Shown here piece by piece: positions 25,716 through 34,829 of a stretch of DNA of 64,000 nt. The DNA lies in assembly GCF_046097095.1 (NCBI RefSeq), contig NZ_CP175698.1, positions 2,046,001 to 2,110,000 on the forward strand. The letters are read 5' to 3'. Made by a program: the position numbers and the translations under genes. The stretch comes from Natrinema sp046097095 (GTDB taxonomy: Archaea; Halobacteriota; Halobacteria; Halobacteriales; Natrialbaceae). How positions within the stretch are numbered: position 1 is the first letter of the stretch; each line of letters begins with the position of its first letter. The notes beneath the pieces were generated by a model. The model was not told the origin of the DNA, did not search any database, and saw only the letters and a program-made list of their open reading frames with translations.

Positions 25716-27869
25716 ATGGACAGCGAGGAGACGACCGTGTTATTCGTTGCCGAAGATCCGACGGCCGCGTCGGGACTTTCCACCGTTCTGAACGAGGATG
25801 TGGGTGAGGGGTCCGTCGAAACTGCGACCAGCGTCGGTGACGGGCTGGATCGTCTCGCTGTTACTAACGTCGATTGTCTCGTCTCCGAGTACGACCTTCC
25901 CGATCGAAACGGGCTCACGTTTCTCGAGACTGTCCGCGAGACCCACGGGGACCTGCCGTTTATTCTGTATACGGCCGACGCCGACGATGCGATCGTCAGA
26001 GAGGTGATCGCCGCCGACGTGACCGACTACGTCCCGCGTGGATCGCGATCCGATCGGCCCGAACTGCTCGCCGAACGAGTCTCCGCCATCGTTGACCGAC
26101 ACCGGACACGGGACGCCAACGAGACGCGTGACGATCGGTTCCGGACGCTACTCGAGCAGCCGACCGAACGGCTCGCCGTGCTCGACGAGGACGGTGGCTG
26201 TCAGTTCGCCACCCCTGGGATGAAGCGGCTGCTCGGTGACGAGTTCGATCCCCCTCGCGGTGCGTGTCTCTTCGCTGCGATCCATCCGGACGACCGCGAC
26301 CGCGCCCGGTCGCTGATCGACCGGGCGACCGAAACCAGCGGGGCGGTCATCGAGGGCGAGTACCGGCATCGGCGCGAGGACGGCTCGTACCAATGGGTCG
26401 AATCTGCCGTGACGAACCCGCCCGAGATCGACGGTATCGTCGTCAGTTCGACCGATATCACGGCCCGAAAGCAGTGCGAACGGGACCTCGAGTGGGAACG
26501 CGACCAGTTCACCGCTCTCTTCGAAAATCTCCAAAACCCGGTCGTCTACGGTGAGATCGACGATACCGGCCCGACCGTCGATCAGGTAAACCGAGCCTTC
26601 GAGGAGACGTTCGGGTACGACGCCGGGGAGATCGTCGGAGAGAATTTAGACGACCTCATCGTCCCGGAGACGCACCGTCGCGAAGCGGCGCGCATTAACA
26701 AGGAGATCCTCGAAAACGGACGCGCTCACACAGAAGTGACGCGACGAACTGCCGACGGTCCCCAGGAATTCGTTCTCAACGTCGTCCTGTTGTCCAGCGA
26801 GGACGGAACGCAAAACGGATACGCGATCTATACGGACATCTCCGAGCACAAGGAGAGAGAACGCGAACTGCGCGAAACGACGCGCCAGCTACAGGCGGTT
26901 CTCAATACGGTCTCGGCGATAATCCTCATGAAGGACGCGACGGGACAGTTTCTGCTGATGAACGACACCTGTCGCGAGCGGTTGGGCCTCGAAACGGAGC
27001 CGGTGGTCGGGATGACCGACAAAGATATTCTCCCGGACGATATCGCTGCTGAGTACCAAACGGACGACCAGCGGGTGCTCGACACGGGAGAGCCGCTCGA
27101 GGTCGAAGAAGAGATCCCGACCGTAAACGGCAGGCGAACGTATCTGACGCGTAAAAACCCGATCTTCGATGACAACGGCGATCCGTACGCCGTCTGTGCC
27201 GTTTCGACCGATATCACCGAACACAAAGAGCGCGAGGCGGAACTGGAGCGCAAAAACGAACGGCTCGACGAGTTCACGAGTATCGTCAGCCACGACCTCC
27301 GCAACCCGCTCAATATCGCTCAGAGCTACCTCGAGTTGGCTCGGTCGGAGTGTACCAACCCCCACCTCGAGGACGTGGCCGTCGCTCTCGAGCGGATTCA
27401 CCAGATCGTCGAACGGACGCTGACGCTCGCTCGAGACGGGCGAACGATCGGGGAGACGGTGTCGGTCGACCTCCAAACGCTCGCGACGGACTGTTGGGAC
27501 GGCGTCGATACCGCTTCGGCCACCCTCCGCGTGGCGGAGCCGCCGACGGTCACTGCCGATCCACAGCGGCTTCGACACCTCTTCGAGAACCTGTTTCGGA
27601 ACGCGGTCGAGCACGGTGGGACAGACGTCACCGTCCGCGTCGGCGCGCTCGAAGACGGGTTTTACGTCGAGGACGATGGATACGGGTTTCCCGGCGACGG
27701 AGACGGTAGTCGCTTGCAACCGGCCCACTCGATGGGTGGGAGCGAGACCGGGCTCGGGCTCGCCATCGTCAAACGAATCGCGGACGCTCACGGGTGGGAC
27801 GTCCGTGCGACGACGAGCGCCGACGGCGGTGCCCGCATCGAAATCGACGGCGTCGATATCGACGCTTGA
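25716..27869 (+). CDS. hybrid sensor histidine kinase: receiver-like, three PAS domains, HisKA, HATPase
   Basis: The 717-residue protein has a receiver-like domain (about 7-125), three PAS domains (about 142-255, 262-375 and 385-510) and a HisKA box SIVSHDLRNPLN with His at about 526. The HATPase domain has N box NLFRNAVEHGG and G boxes EDDGYGFPG and GLGLAIVKRI. There are no membrane helices, so it is cytoplasmic. In the receiver the phosphoacceptor motif reads SEYDLP where SDYDMP is usual, so Glu replaces the expected Asp. A TATA-like ccttatac lies at 25677-25684, about 35 bases before the ATG. The signal is unknown. Confidence 0.88.
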   Translation: MDSEETTVLFVAEDPTAASGLSTVLNEDVGEGSVETATSVGDGLDRLAVTNVDCLVSEYDLPDRNGLTFLETVRETHGDLPFILYTADADDAIVREVIAADVTDYVPRGSRSDRPELLAERVSAIVDRHRTRDANETRDDRFRTLLEQPTERLAVLDEDGGCQFATPGMKRLLGDEFDPPRGACLFAAIHPDDRDRARSLIDRATETSGAVIEGEYRHRREDGSYQWVESAVTNPPEIDGIVVSSTDITARKQCERDLEWERDQFTALFENLQNPVVYGEIDDTGPTVDQVNRAFEETFGYDAGEIVGENLDDLIVPETHRREAARINKEILENGRAHTEVTRRTADGPQEFVLNVVLLSSEDGTQNGYAIYTDISEHKERERELRETTRQLQAVLNTVSAIILMKDATGQFLLMNDTCRERLGLETEPVVGMTDKDILPDDIAAEYQTDDQRVLDTGEPLEVEEEIPTVNGRRTYLTRKNPIFDDNGDPYAVCAVSTDITEHKEREAELERKNERLDEFTSIVSHDLRNPLNIAQSYLELARSECTNPHLEDVAVALERIHQIVERTLTLARDGRTIGETVSVDLQTLATDCWDGVDTASATLRVAEPPTVTADPQRLRHLFENLFRNAVEHGGTDVTVRVGALEDGFYVEDDGYGFPGDGDGSRLQPAHSMGGSETGLGLAIVKRIADAHGWDVRATTSADGGARIEIDGVDIDA

Positions 27870-28005
27870 TCGGTCTCGAGCCGGCCGGGCGTGGTCGTCG
27901 GCCGCCGGAGGGTGACGACCGTACCGGACACGGAGTGACGCGGACAGCGGGGAGTCGTACCGCTACATCAAAGTACTCGAGTCGGTGTGTCACAGCTACG
28001 ATCGA

Positions 28006-29244
28006 ATGACCGAACAGATGGATCGTCGTCGCGCGTACGGAGCCGTCACCGTGGGAACGGTCGGCTACACCTGTCTGATGTTTATCTGGTTCTCGCTGCC
28101 GGCGTATCTCTCGACGATTATCGCGGATCTTGGCCTCTCGGGGACGCAGGCGGGCGTGGTCGCCGGGGCGGTCCCGCTGACGTACATTCCGATCGCGCTG
28201 GTTACCGGGACGGTCGTCGACCGGGTCGGACCGGGACGGAGCCTCGCGGCCGGCGTGGTGATCTACGGCGTCGCGCAGGCCGGCCGGAGCTTCGCCGACG
28301 GGTTTCCGTCGTTGCTCGCGGCGACGCTGCTGATCGGTGTCGGCGCGACGGCCGTCACGTTCGGCCTGCCGAAACTCGTCTCGGTGCTGTTTCCGCCCGA
28401 CGAGACCGGCTTTCCGTCCTCGATCTACCTCGTCGGTGCGTCGACGGGGACGGCGAGCGCCTTCGCCATCGGTCGCCCGATCTTGGGGCCGCTGCTTGGC
28501 GGCTGGCGCACCCTGTTCTTCTGGAGCGGCGTCGTTGCGGTCGGCTACGGCCTGCTGTGGCTCGTCGTCGCTCAGCGGCTGGAGATCGACGCCCGTAACC
28601 GCGCGGCCAACGGCACCAACGTGGACGACTCGTCGCCGACGCTCGCCGCGATTCGGCAGGACCTGAAACTCGTTCTCACCCACCGCGAACTGCAACTCGT
28701 CGTCGTCGTCGGCACGATGTACCTCCTGATCGCCCACGGCATGCAGGGATGGCTCCCGACGTTGCTCGAGGCCCGCGGGTTCTCTGCAGACCGAGCCGGA
28801 CGGACCACGAGCCTGCTCGTCGCGGCTAACGTCGTCGGCGTGCTGGCCGTCCCCGCGGTGGCCGACCGCCTCGGCGCGCGTCGAGCGGCACTGATGGGTT
28901 GTGGTCTCATCGCCGGCCTCGGCATATCCGGGGTGCTCGCGAGCGATATCGGCCTCCTGTTGCTCGGTAGCATCGTCGTCACCGGATTCGGGTTCGGCGG
29001 CCTCTCGCCGCTCGTCCGGGCGATCCCGCCGGACCTCGAGGGGATCGGCACGCGGCTGACCGGCACGGCAGTCGCGTTCATCTTCGCCGTCGGCGAGATC
29101 GGCGGCTTCCTCGGCCCGGTGCTGGTCGGGACGCTGTACGATCTGACCGGATCGTACGCGCCTGGGCTCCTCGTCCTGGCCTCAGGCGGGCTCGTCGCTG
29201 CGGTTGCCGGGGGCATGTTGCGGTATCGGTACGGCGGTTCCTGA
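28006..29244 (+). CDS. MFS transporter
   Basis: This 412-residue protein has twelve hydrophobic segments and the MFS loop 2-3 motif in the form GTVVDRVGPGRSLAAG. The second half repeats this as ADRLGARRAALMG. The start at 28006 (MTEQMDRRRAYG) gives a short charged N-terminus; the ATG at 27985 would add seven residues. It resembles the CynX/NimT and nitrate/nitrite branches of the superfamily in general layout, but the substrate cannot be assigned. The gene stands alone between a histidine kinase and a lipase-maturation-factor-like gene. Confidence 0.82.
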   Translation: MTEQMDRRRAYGAVTVGTVGYTCLMFIWFSLPAYLSTIIADLGLSGTQAGVVAGAVPLTYIPIALVTGTVVDRVGPGRSLAAGVVIYGVAQAGRSFADGFPSLLAATLLIGVGATAVTFGLPKLVSVLFPPDETGFPSSIYLVGASTGTASAFAIGRPILGPLLGGWRTLFFWSGVVAVGYGLLWLVVAQRLEIDARNRAANGTNVDDSSPTLAAIRQDLKLVLTHRELQLVVVVGTMYLLIAHGMQGWLPTLLEARGFSADRAGRTTSLLVAANVVGVLAVPAVADRLGARRAALMGCGLIAGLGISGVLASDIGLLLLGSIVVTGFGFGGLSPLVRAIPPDLEGIGTRLTGTAVAFIFAVGEIGGFLGPVLVGTLYDLTGSYAPGLLVLASGGLVAAVAGGMLRYRYGGS

Positions 29245-29331
29245 CGGTGCGCGGTGGATGAACGCGACGCGCTCGAGCCGACGGTGTGCGCACACGGCAC
29301 GCCTTTCCGAGCCGCGAAAGTACGGTCGCGT

Positions 29332-30792
29332 ATGTGGTCCGGAGAGGGCTATTGGCTCGCCCGCCTCGGCTTCCAGCGGGGGCTCGCGCTGCTCTATCTG
29401 CTCGCCTTTCTCGTCGCGGCAAACCAGTTTCGGCCGCTGGCGGGAGAGGACGGACTGCTCCCCCTCGAGTGGTACGTCGAGGGCGCGTCGTTTCGCGAGC
29501 GGCCGAGCCTCTTCTATTTCGTCCCGAGCGACCGCGCGATCGGGATCGCGGCCTGGACCGGCGTCGGGCTATCGGCGCTGGCGCTGGTCGGGCTCCCCTA
29601 CTGGCTGCCGACGGGGCTGGCGACGCCGGCCTCGATGGCCCTCTGGGCGACGCTGTGGGCGCTCTATCAGTCCTTTGTCAACGCCGGCCAGACGTTCTAC
29701 GGCTACGGCTGGGAGTCGATGCTGCTCGAGACGGGATTTCTCGCGATCTTTCTGGGTGCGGGGTCGGTCGCGCCGCCGTTCGTCGTCATCGTTCTGTTGC
29801 AGTGGGTGCTCTTTCGCAACATGTTCGGCGCGGGGCTGATCAAGCTCCGCGGGGACGACTGCTGGCGCGACCTGACTTGCATGGACTACCACTACGAGAC
29901 CCAGCCGATCCCGAACCCGGTGAGCTGGTATGCACACCACTTGTCGGACCGGTTCCATCAAGTCGAGACCTTCGGAAATCACGTCCTCGAGTTGCTGGTT
30001 CCGTTCCTCTACTTCGCGCCCCAACCGATCTCGGCGCTGGCCGGCCTCGCGACGATCGGCTTTCAGGGGTGGCTGCTAGTGACGGGCAACTTCGCCTGGC
30101 TGAACGCGCTGACGATCGTGCTGGCGATCCCGACGGTCAGCGACGGCGTCCTCACCGCCGTGCTCCCGATTTCGGTGCCCGCGGTGGCACCGACGCCGTT
30201 CTTCCTCGAGGTGCTGGCGGCGCTCGTTGCCCTCCTCGTCATCGCACTGAGCGTCCGGCCGGTGCGAAACACCCTCTCGGAGCGCCAGATCATGAACACC
30301 GCGTTCGATCCCCTCCACCTCGTCAACACCTACGGTGCCTTCGGCTCGATCACGCGGGACCGCTACGAGATCGTCGTCGAGGGGACGACCGACGAGGACG
30401 TGACGGCGGACACGGCGTGGCAGGCGTATCGGTTCAAGGGAAAGCCGACGGATCCTGAGCGCCGGCCGCCGCAGGTCGCCCCCTACCACCTCCGGCTCGA
30501 CTGGCAGCTCTGGTTCGCCGCCATGTCGCCGAGCCCGCGCCGACAGCCGTGGTTCCTCCGACTGCTGGCGAAACTGCTCGAGGCCGACGCGGAGACGCGC
30601 TCACTGCTCGCCGCAGATCCGTTCGACGGCGAGCCGCCGGCCCGCGTCCGCGCGGTGCGCTATCGCTATCGGTACACGACGCCCGAGGAGCGCGCCGAAA
30701 CCGGCCGCTGGTGGGAGCGTGAACGTGTCGGGACGTACGTACAGCCGGTCTCGCTCGAGGAGCTACGGGGTCGCCAGCCGCGGCTCAGCTGA
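29332..30792 (+). CDS. lipase maturation factor (LMF1)-like membrane protein
   Basis: The 486-residue protein has about eight membrane segments. LMF-family stretches are visible: YGYGWESMLLETGFLAIFLG, LFRNMFGAGLIKLRGDDCWR and DLTCMDYHYETQPIPNPVSW. The soluble C-terminus contains PYHLRLDWQLWFAAM. In animals LMF1 is needed for lipase folding in the ER; archaeal function is unknown. The start at 29332 (MWSGEGYWLARLGF) matches the family start. The gene is convergent with the DUF393 gene, 7 bases apart. DUF393 proteins are frequent neighbours of LMF-like genes, which supports a shared redox-linked folding role. Confidence 0.88.
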   Translation: MWSGEGYWLARLGFQRGLALLYLLAFLVAANQFRPLAGEDGLLPLEWYVEGASFRERPSLFYFVPSDRAIGIAAWTGVGLSALALVGLPYWLPTGLATPASMALWATLWALYQSFVNAGQTFYGYGWESMLLETGFLAIFLGAGSVAPPFVVIVLLQWVLFRNMFGAGLIKLRGDDCWRDLTCMDYHYETQPIPNPVSWYAHHLSDRFHQVETFGNHVLELLVPFLYFAPQPISALAGLATIGFQGWLLVTGNFAWLNALTIVLAIPTVSDGVLTAVLPISVPAVAPTPFFLEVLAALVALLVIALSVRPVRNTLSERQIMNTAFDPLHLVNTYGAFGSITRDRYEIVVEGTTDEDVTADTAWQAYRFKGKPTDPERRPPQVAPYHLRLDWQLWFAAMSPSPRRQPWFLRLLAKLLEADAETRSLLAADPFDGEPPARVRAVRYRYRYTTPEERAETGRWWERERVGTYVQPVSLEELRGRQPRLS

Positions 30793-30799
30793 GGACGCC

Positions 30800-31186
30800 T
30801 CAGCCGTCGTCCGACTTCTCGCGCGCCGGCGGCGTCCGCGAAACGAACTCGCCCCACGTGTCGCGACGGTCTGCGACCCAGCGGTACGAGCGCTCGCGGA
30901 GGCGCTGGTAGTCGTCGAACTGCCGGAGGAACGCGACGACCTCGTCTGCCGGTTCGGCGAGGTCGGTCCGGACGAACGCCTGCTCGATCGACGCGCCACA
31001 GGAATATACGCCGTCGTCGGTCACCAAGTGCGCACAGTCCTCGTAATCGGCGGGCAGGCGCTCGCGCAGGTCGTCCGTGAGGTCGGCAAAGCCGACGATT
31101 CGGACGTCAGTCCGCTTGTCGAAGTACTCCGCCCACCACGTACAGAAGCCGCAGTCGTCGTCGTAAACGAGCGTCGGCGCTGTCAT
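30800..31186 (-). CDS. DUF393 thiol-disulfide oxidoreductase-like protein
   Basis: This 128-residue protein has a thioredoxin-like N-terminal motif, LVYDDDCGFCTWWAEYF, with a CxxC pair (CGFC). DUF393 (DCC family) hallmarks follow (GASIEQAFVR). The start at 31186 (MTAPTL) fits the family; an upstream ATG at 31213 adds nine residues. It probably acts in cytoplasmic thiol redox reactions, though DCC-family activity is mostly inferred from the motif. It lies tail to tail with the LMF-like gene. Confidence 0.85.
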   Translation of the reverse strand: MTAPTLVYDDDCGFCTWWAEYFDKRTDVRIVGFADLTDDLRERLPADYEDCAHLVTDDGVYSCGASIEQAFVRTDLAEPADEVVAFLRQFDDYQRLRERSYRWVADRRDTWGEFVSRTPPAREKSDDG

Positions 31187-31310
31187 AGTACCGTGAACGA
31201 ACTCGAGACACAAACGCTTGTTCTCGGTTGCGCTCTGCTGAGAGCGAGGCGGCGGATGGTGACCGACTCGAGTGCCGAGATACTTGGCCCGGGATGCCCA
31301 ACCGAGCCGT

Positions 31311-31505
31311 ATGGAGCGGTTCGTCCGGATGATCGTCGCCGGAGGCGTGGTGCTGGTCGGTGCGCTCTGGCTGGTGACGCTCGTCGAGTACGGCTCGGCC
31401 CCGTGGTGGGGCGGTGTCGGCCTCGCGCTGCTCGGAACGGGTGCCGTTTTCGCCGGAATCGGGAGGGAACTCGAGTCGGGGGCGTTCGCGGTCGGCGAGG
31501 AGTGA
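31311..31505 (+). CDS. small two-helix membrane protein
   Basis: The 64-residue protein has two hydrophobic helices (about 5-25 and 33-50) and an acidic tail ending in FAVGEE. The start at 31311 (MERFVRMIVAGG) follows the usual short haloarchaeal 5' region. No family is recognised. Its stop lies 55 bases before the nuclease-like gene. Confidence 0.55.
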   Translation: MERFVRMIVAGGVVLVGALWLVTLVEYGSAPWWGGVGLALLGTGAVFAGIGRELESGAFAVGEE

Positions 31506-31560
31506 CCGCTCGGCCGACCGTCGCCAGAACATTATTGTCACCGCTGTCCGATGCTGAGCC

Positions 31561-32805
31561 ATGAGCAGCGCGGCCCGGTCGCTTTCCGAACCGCAGGTGC
31601 TGGCCCACACCAAACGGCGACTCTTCCCGGACGACGATGAGTCGACGGCCTACGCGGTGGCCGACACGCAGTTCTCACAGGCCGAATGGCTCCCCGGCCA
31701 GCCCGTCGATCCCGAGGTCAGAGACCGTCTCTCGCCATTCAACCACGTCCGGATCGGCGGCGGCTATCCCGATCTCGTCGGCGTTCGGACCCTCGAGTCT
31801 GACCTGCTTGCCGTCGAGCGACTCGGCGACGAGCCGCCGCTGATCGCCATCGAGGCGAAAGGATACGCCAGTGGCGGCGTCGACACCCGACGCGGCATCG
31901 TTCAGGCGTACGATCGGCTTAATGAGGCCAACGCGGCCTATCTCGCCGCGCCGGCGGCCGCGATCTCCGAGACCGACCGGACGCTCGCACGGGAGCTGAA
32001 CGTCGGCGTCCTTGGCGTCGATTCCGCGGGGACCGTCGAGCCCCTCGAGGTGCCCCGCGTGGTCGGTAATCGGACGACGACCGAGGCGACGGCGCTGCGA
32101 TTCCAGGCCGGCACACAGGGCGTCGCGGACAGCTCGTTCGGGTTGAACCATCCGAAGAACTACCTCGGCTATCCCCTGGCCCACTACGCGGACGGGGAGA
32201 CGGCGGCCCTGCTGTCCGAGTACAAGGTCGTGAGCGCGGTAGACGACGCTCGACAGGGTGCCGCGTTTTTGGGGCTGATCGAGGACGGGCCGCGGGGGGT
32301 CGACCTGACGGGGCTCGGACGGGAGGTCGTCCGATTCGCGCGGAGTCGGTACGGGTCCGTCACGGGGGCACTCGAGGAATTCGAGAGCTGGTACCGATCG
32401 CCGAAACGGTTCGTCGACCTCGCGCCCGCGTGGGGGCAGTTGGCTCGCCGGGTGATCTGTGCCTATCCGGCAACCGAACTGCTGGTGACGGAGCTACAGG
32501 CTATGCACGACGACGACATTGCCGAGCCGTCGCTCGTGGACCTCGTCGTGTACCTGCACGAACTTCACCCCTCGTTCACCGTCGAACTGTTCGTTCGAGG
32601 TGACGACGGCATCCGCAGTCGCGTCCTGACCGACGACGGCGACCTCCGGCACTCGGCGCTCGAGGACGGATCGGTGTATCACTCGCCGACGGTGTTTCAA
32701 CTGAAGGCGATGCTCTATCACACCGGGCTCCTGACCGACCGCGGGAGCGAACCACACCGGCTCGAGCCGCTCGAGGACGTTTGGGCGCTTCGTGAACCAG
32801 TGTAG
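31561..32805 (+). CDS. PD-(D/E)xK nuclease-like protein
   Basis: The 414-residue protein shows the restriction-endonuclease-fold pattern at its N-terminus: GGGYPDLVGV (Asp71 in the PD position), then IAIEAKG (Glu98, Lys100) after 26 residues, then QAYDRLNEANAAYLA. The C-terminal 250 residues are mixed alpha/beta and probably winged-helix; they contain RYGSVTGALEEFESWYRSP. No methyltransferase or helicase partner is adjacent. An HNH endonuclease and a toxin-antitoxin relic lie downstream, so a defence-related role is plausible. The fold call is from motif spacing only. Confidence 0.6.
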   Translation: MSSAARSLSEPQVLAHTKRRLFPDDDESTAYAVADTQFSQAEWLPGQPVDPEVRDRLSPFNHVRIGGGYPDLVGVRTLESDLLAVERLGDEPPLIAIEAKGYASGGVDTRRGIVQAYDRLNEANAAYLAAPAAAISETDRTLARELNVGVLGVDSAGTVEPLEVPRVVGNRTTTEATALRFQAGTQGVADSSFGLNHPKNYLGYPLAHYADGETAALLSEYKVVSAVDDARQGAAFLGLIEDGPRGVDLTGLGREVVRFARSRYGSVTGALEEFESWYRSPKRFVDLAPAWGQLARRVICAYPATELLVTELQAMHDDDIAEPSLVDLVVYLHELHPSFTVELFVRGDDGIRSRVLTDDGDLRHSALEDGSVYHSPTVFQLKAMLYHTGLLTDRGSEPHRLEPLEDVWALREPV

Positions 32806-32920
32806 GCTCGTTGGTTCGGTCTCCGAGGGACGATCAGCCGCGCTCTCCGTTGCTCGAGCGACTATCTCCCGTTTATCGTTGGTTCTCGACCCGATATAGT
32901 AGCGGATAGTACCGACGGCC

Positions 32921-33345
32921 GACGGCCTCGACGGGGACAGTCGATCGCACGTCTCTGACAACGGAACGCTGGTTCGAATCTCGATTCGCCGGACGGATGA
33001 CGAGGCGCACCCGTCGGGGTGGCGGTATCCGCTCCACGACGGCACACTCGTGTCGGGCCCAGCAATCCTGGACGATGGCACGATCCGGCGGTACGATAAC
33101 GCCCACGAGGATACGAATGCCACGTCGTCCCAGATCCAGCAGCCCAGTCGATCGAGGTCCCCGTCACGGAGAACCACGAGGAACCAGCGAGCATCTGCGG
33201 GACCGCGCGACTCGTCGGCTGCGACGTGAAGAACTGACGATGCTCGAGGCGCTTGGAATCATCCAGTTCGACGAGGTCGGTCGCAACGACCGATCTTCCC
33301 CTATAACGACCGCATCATCTGCCCGTTCGCGCACGATAGCGGTAA
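32921..33345 (+). pseudogene. decayed toxin-antitoxin pair (TumE/DUF6516-like plus HTH antitoxin relic)
   Basis: This stretch lacks an intact gene but carries coding-like fragments in changing plus-strand frames. One frame (about 32927-33120) reads LVRISIRRTDDEAHPSGWRY then IRRYDNAHEDT, like the RYDNxxxxT core of TumE/DUF6516-type proteins. After a frame change it continues HVVPDPAAQSIEVP, NHEEPASIC and TARLVGCDVKN. A further shift gives EELTMLEALGIIQFDEVGR, like the helix-turn-helix end of the usual partner, and the last piece reads FPYNDRIICPFAHD. The two genes appear fused by an internal deletion and broken by small indels. It fills the 600-base gap between the two nuclease-like genes. Confidence 0.55.
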
Positions 33346-33401
33346 TATGGCCCCTGCAGCGCCGTCGTTGGTCATCAAATCGGGCTCAGCGGTCACTGGT
33401 G

Positions 33402-34829
33402 TTACGGATCGAACCCATGCCGTTCCCGGTGCGCCGCGAGAAACGTCGCGTGGGGGTGGTGGTCTTGGTCTGCGGGGAGCGTCAGCGGTTCGTTCTCGAG
33501 CGCTGCAAATTCTTCGTAGCCCTCGAGATCAGGTCGGTCGGCGACCAAAATTCGGTAGTCGTCGCTGACAGCGAGCCAGCCGGTGTCGAACGCCCAGTGA
33601 TGGAGTCGACAGAGGGCAAGTCCGTTCTGGACGTTGTCACGGCCGTTCTCTCGTTTCGGATAGATATGTGCAGCCTCAATATCGATCGTTCCGTCCGGCG
33701 ATTCCCGTGCGTTTCCGCAGATCGCACACCGAGAGTCGTAAACGGACTTGACTGTTTTCGGGAACGCACTCGAGCGAATTCGTCGCTGGACCTCGGTGAA
33801 CTCCTCCTCGTCGTCGGTGAGTGACGGTTCGTCGGCATCGATGTCGGACACCGATTCCGAGAACGCTTCGAACTGCGCTGGCTCTATCTCGAGGCGTTCC
33901 ATCGTGAACTTGTAGACCATCCGTCCGCCATGCGAGACGTATTCGGCGTCGACGATGTCGACCATTCCCTCGTACCGGAGGTCGTCTCTGTCTACCGGCT
34001 GATAGAAGAAGTATACCGGAGCGGTCGATCGGTCAGCCTGGTCGAGAAGCGCCCCGTTCGCGGCTGTCCGGCGTTGGTCACCCTTCTCTGGCAGCCCTTC
34101 ACCGATGTAGGTGAACTGCTCCTTCCCGAACTCATCGCTATACGGCCCGTCCTCTCGAGCCTTGATGACGACGAAGTCGAGGTTACCGTTCTCGTCCGTC
34201 CGGGGATTGATGCCCTTGATGTATGCGCCGAAGTTGGTTCCGAGTTCTTCCTCGAGTTCGGTCTGCGTGTAAAATTCGTCCCGCTCGAAGTACGGATACT
34301 CGGCCGATCGTCGCCGAGCCAGTTCCTGTCCATCGTTCGTGAGCGCGTTCACGCCGTTAGATCGTTCGATGTAGCCGAGACTCTGCAACCACCCTCGGTG
34401 CTGGGCAGGGCCGGCGGAATCGTTCCAGTCGAACTCGGCGTGTTCGGATGTAATCACGGCCCCCAATTCAGCGTCAGTCTTCGGACCGTCGAGCAGTGTC
34501 TGCAGTATCGTATCGAACCCGTGGACATTGCTCGCGAGCAGCCCGTAGAGATACTCCGGATCTGTTTCTGCCAGCCACTCGATCCCTTGCTGTGTGAGCC
34601 GAACGCGATCCGACTCGAGTTCGAGTAGCTCGATCGACTCGAGAAAGCCGATTCGATCCTGAATTCCGTCATCGCTCGTCGCCCGTGTATTCGATGTGAG
34701 CCACTCGAACACCGCCGCTTCGGTCGGGTTCTCGGTGAGAACGTACTGACACAACTCCGCGAGTACATCCGTATAGTTCCCCGCTCCGCCGAAAAAACGG
34801 ACCGCTATGTTGCGTTTCCCTTGTCCCAT
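33402..34829 (-). CDS. HNH endonuclease with helical N-terminus and SRA/YDG-like domain
   Basis: The 475-residue protein has three parts. Residues 1-170 look like repeated winged-helix modules (RVRLTQQGIEWLAETDPEY, VNALTNDGQELARR). Residues 190-300 contain FGAYIKGINPRTDENGN, FTYIGEGLPEKGDQRRTAAN and a beta-rich segment, resembling the modified-base-reading SRA/YDG domain of ScoMcrA-type enzymes. Residues 345-420 form an HNH domain with zinc and catalytic positions CAICGN, EAAHIYPK and LCRLHHWAFDTG. This suggests a type IV-like nuclease that cuts modified DNA, which is inference. The gene stands alone on the minus strand. Confidence 0.72.
   Translation of the reverse strand: MGQGKRNIAVRFFGGAGNYTDVLAELCQYVLTENPTEAAVFEWLTSNTRATSDDGIQDRIGFLESIELLELESDRVRLTQQGIEWLAETDPEYLYGLLASNVHGFDTILQTLLDGPKTDAELGAVITSEHAEFDWNDSAGPAQHRGWLQSLGYIERSNGVNALTNDGQELARRRSAEYPYFERDEFYTQTELEEELGTNFGAYIKGINPRTDENGNLDFVVIKAREDGPYSDEFGKEQFTYIGEGLPEKGDQRRTAANGALLDQADRSTAPVYFFYQPVDRDDLRYEGMVDIVDAEYVSHGGRMVYKFTMERLEIEPAQFEAFSESVSDIDADEPSLTDDEEEFTEVQRRIRSSAFPKTVKSVYDSRCAICGNARESPDGTIDIEAAHIYPKRENGRDNVQNGLALCRLHHWAFDTGWLAVSDDYRILVADRPDLEGYEEFAALENEPLTLPADQDHHPHATFLAAHRERHGFDP

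Noticed and set aside
32494..33824. Long frames on both strands over the gap near 33 kb
   Set aside because: They have low coding bias and overlap clear genes. Only the short toxin-antitoxin-like fragments are convincing.
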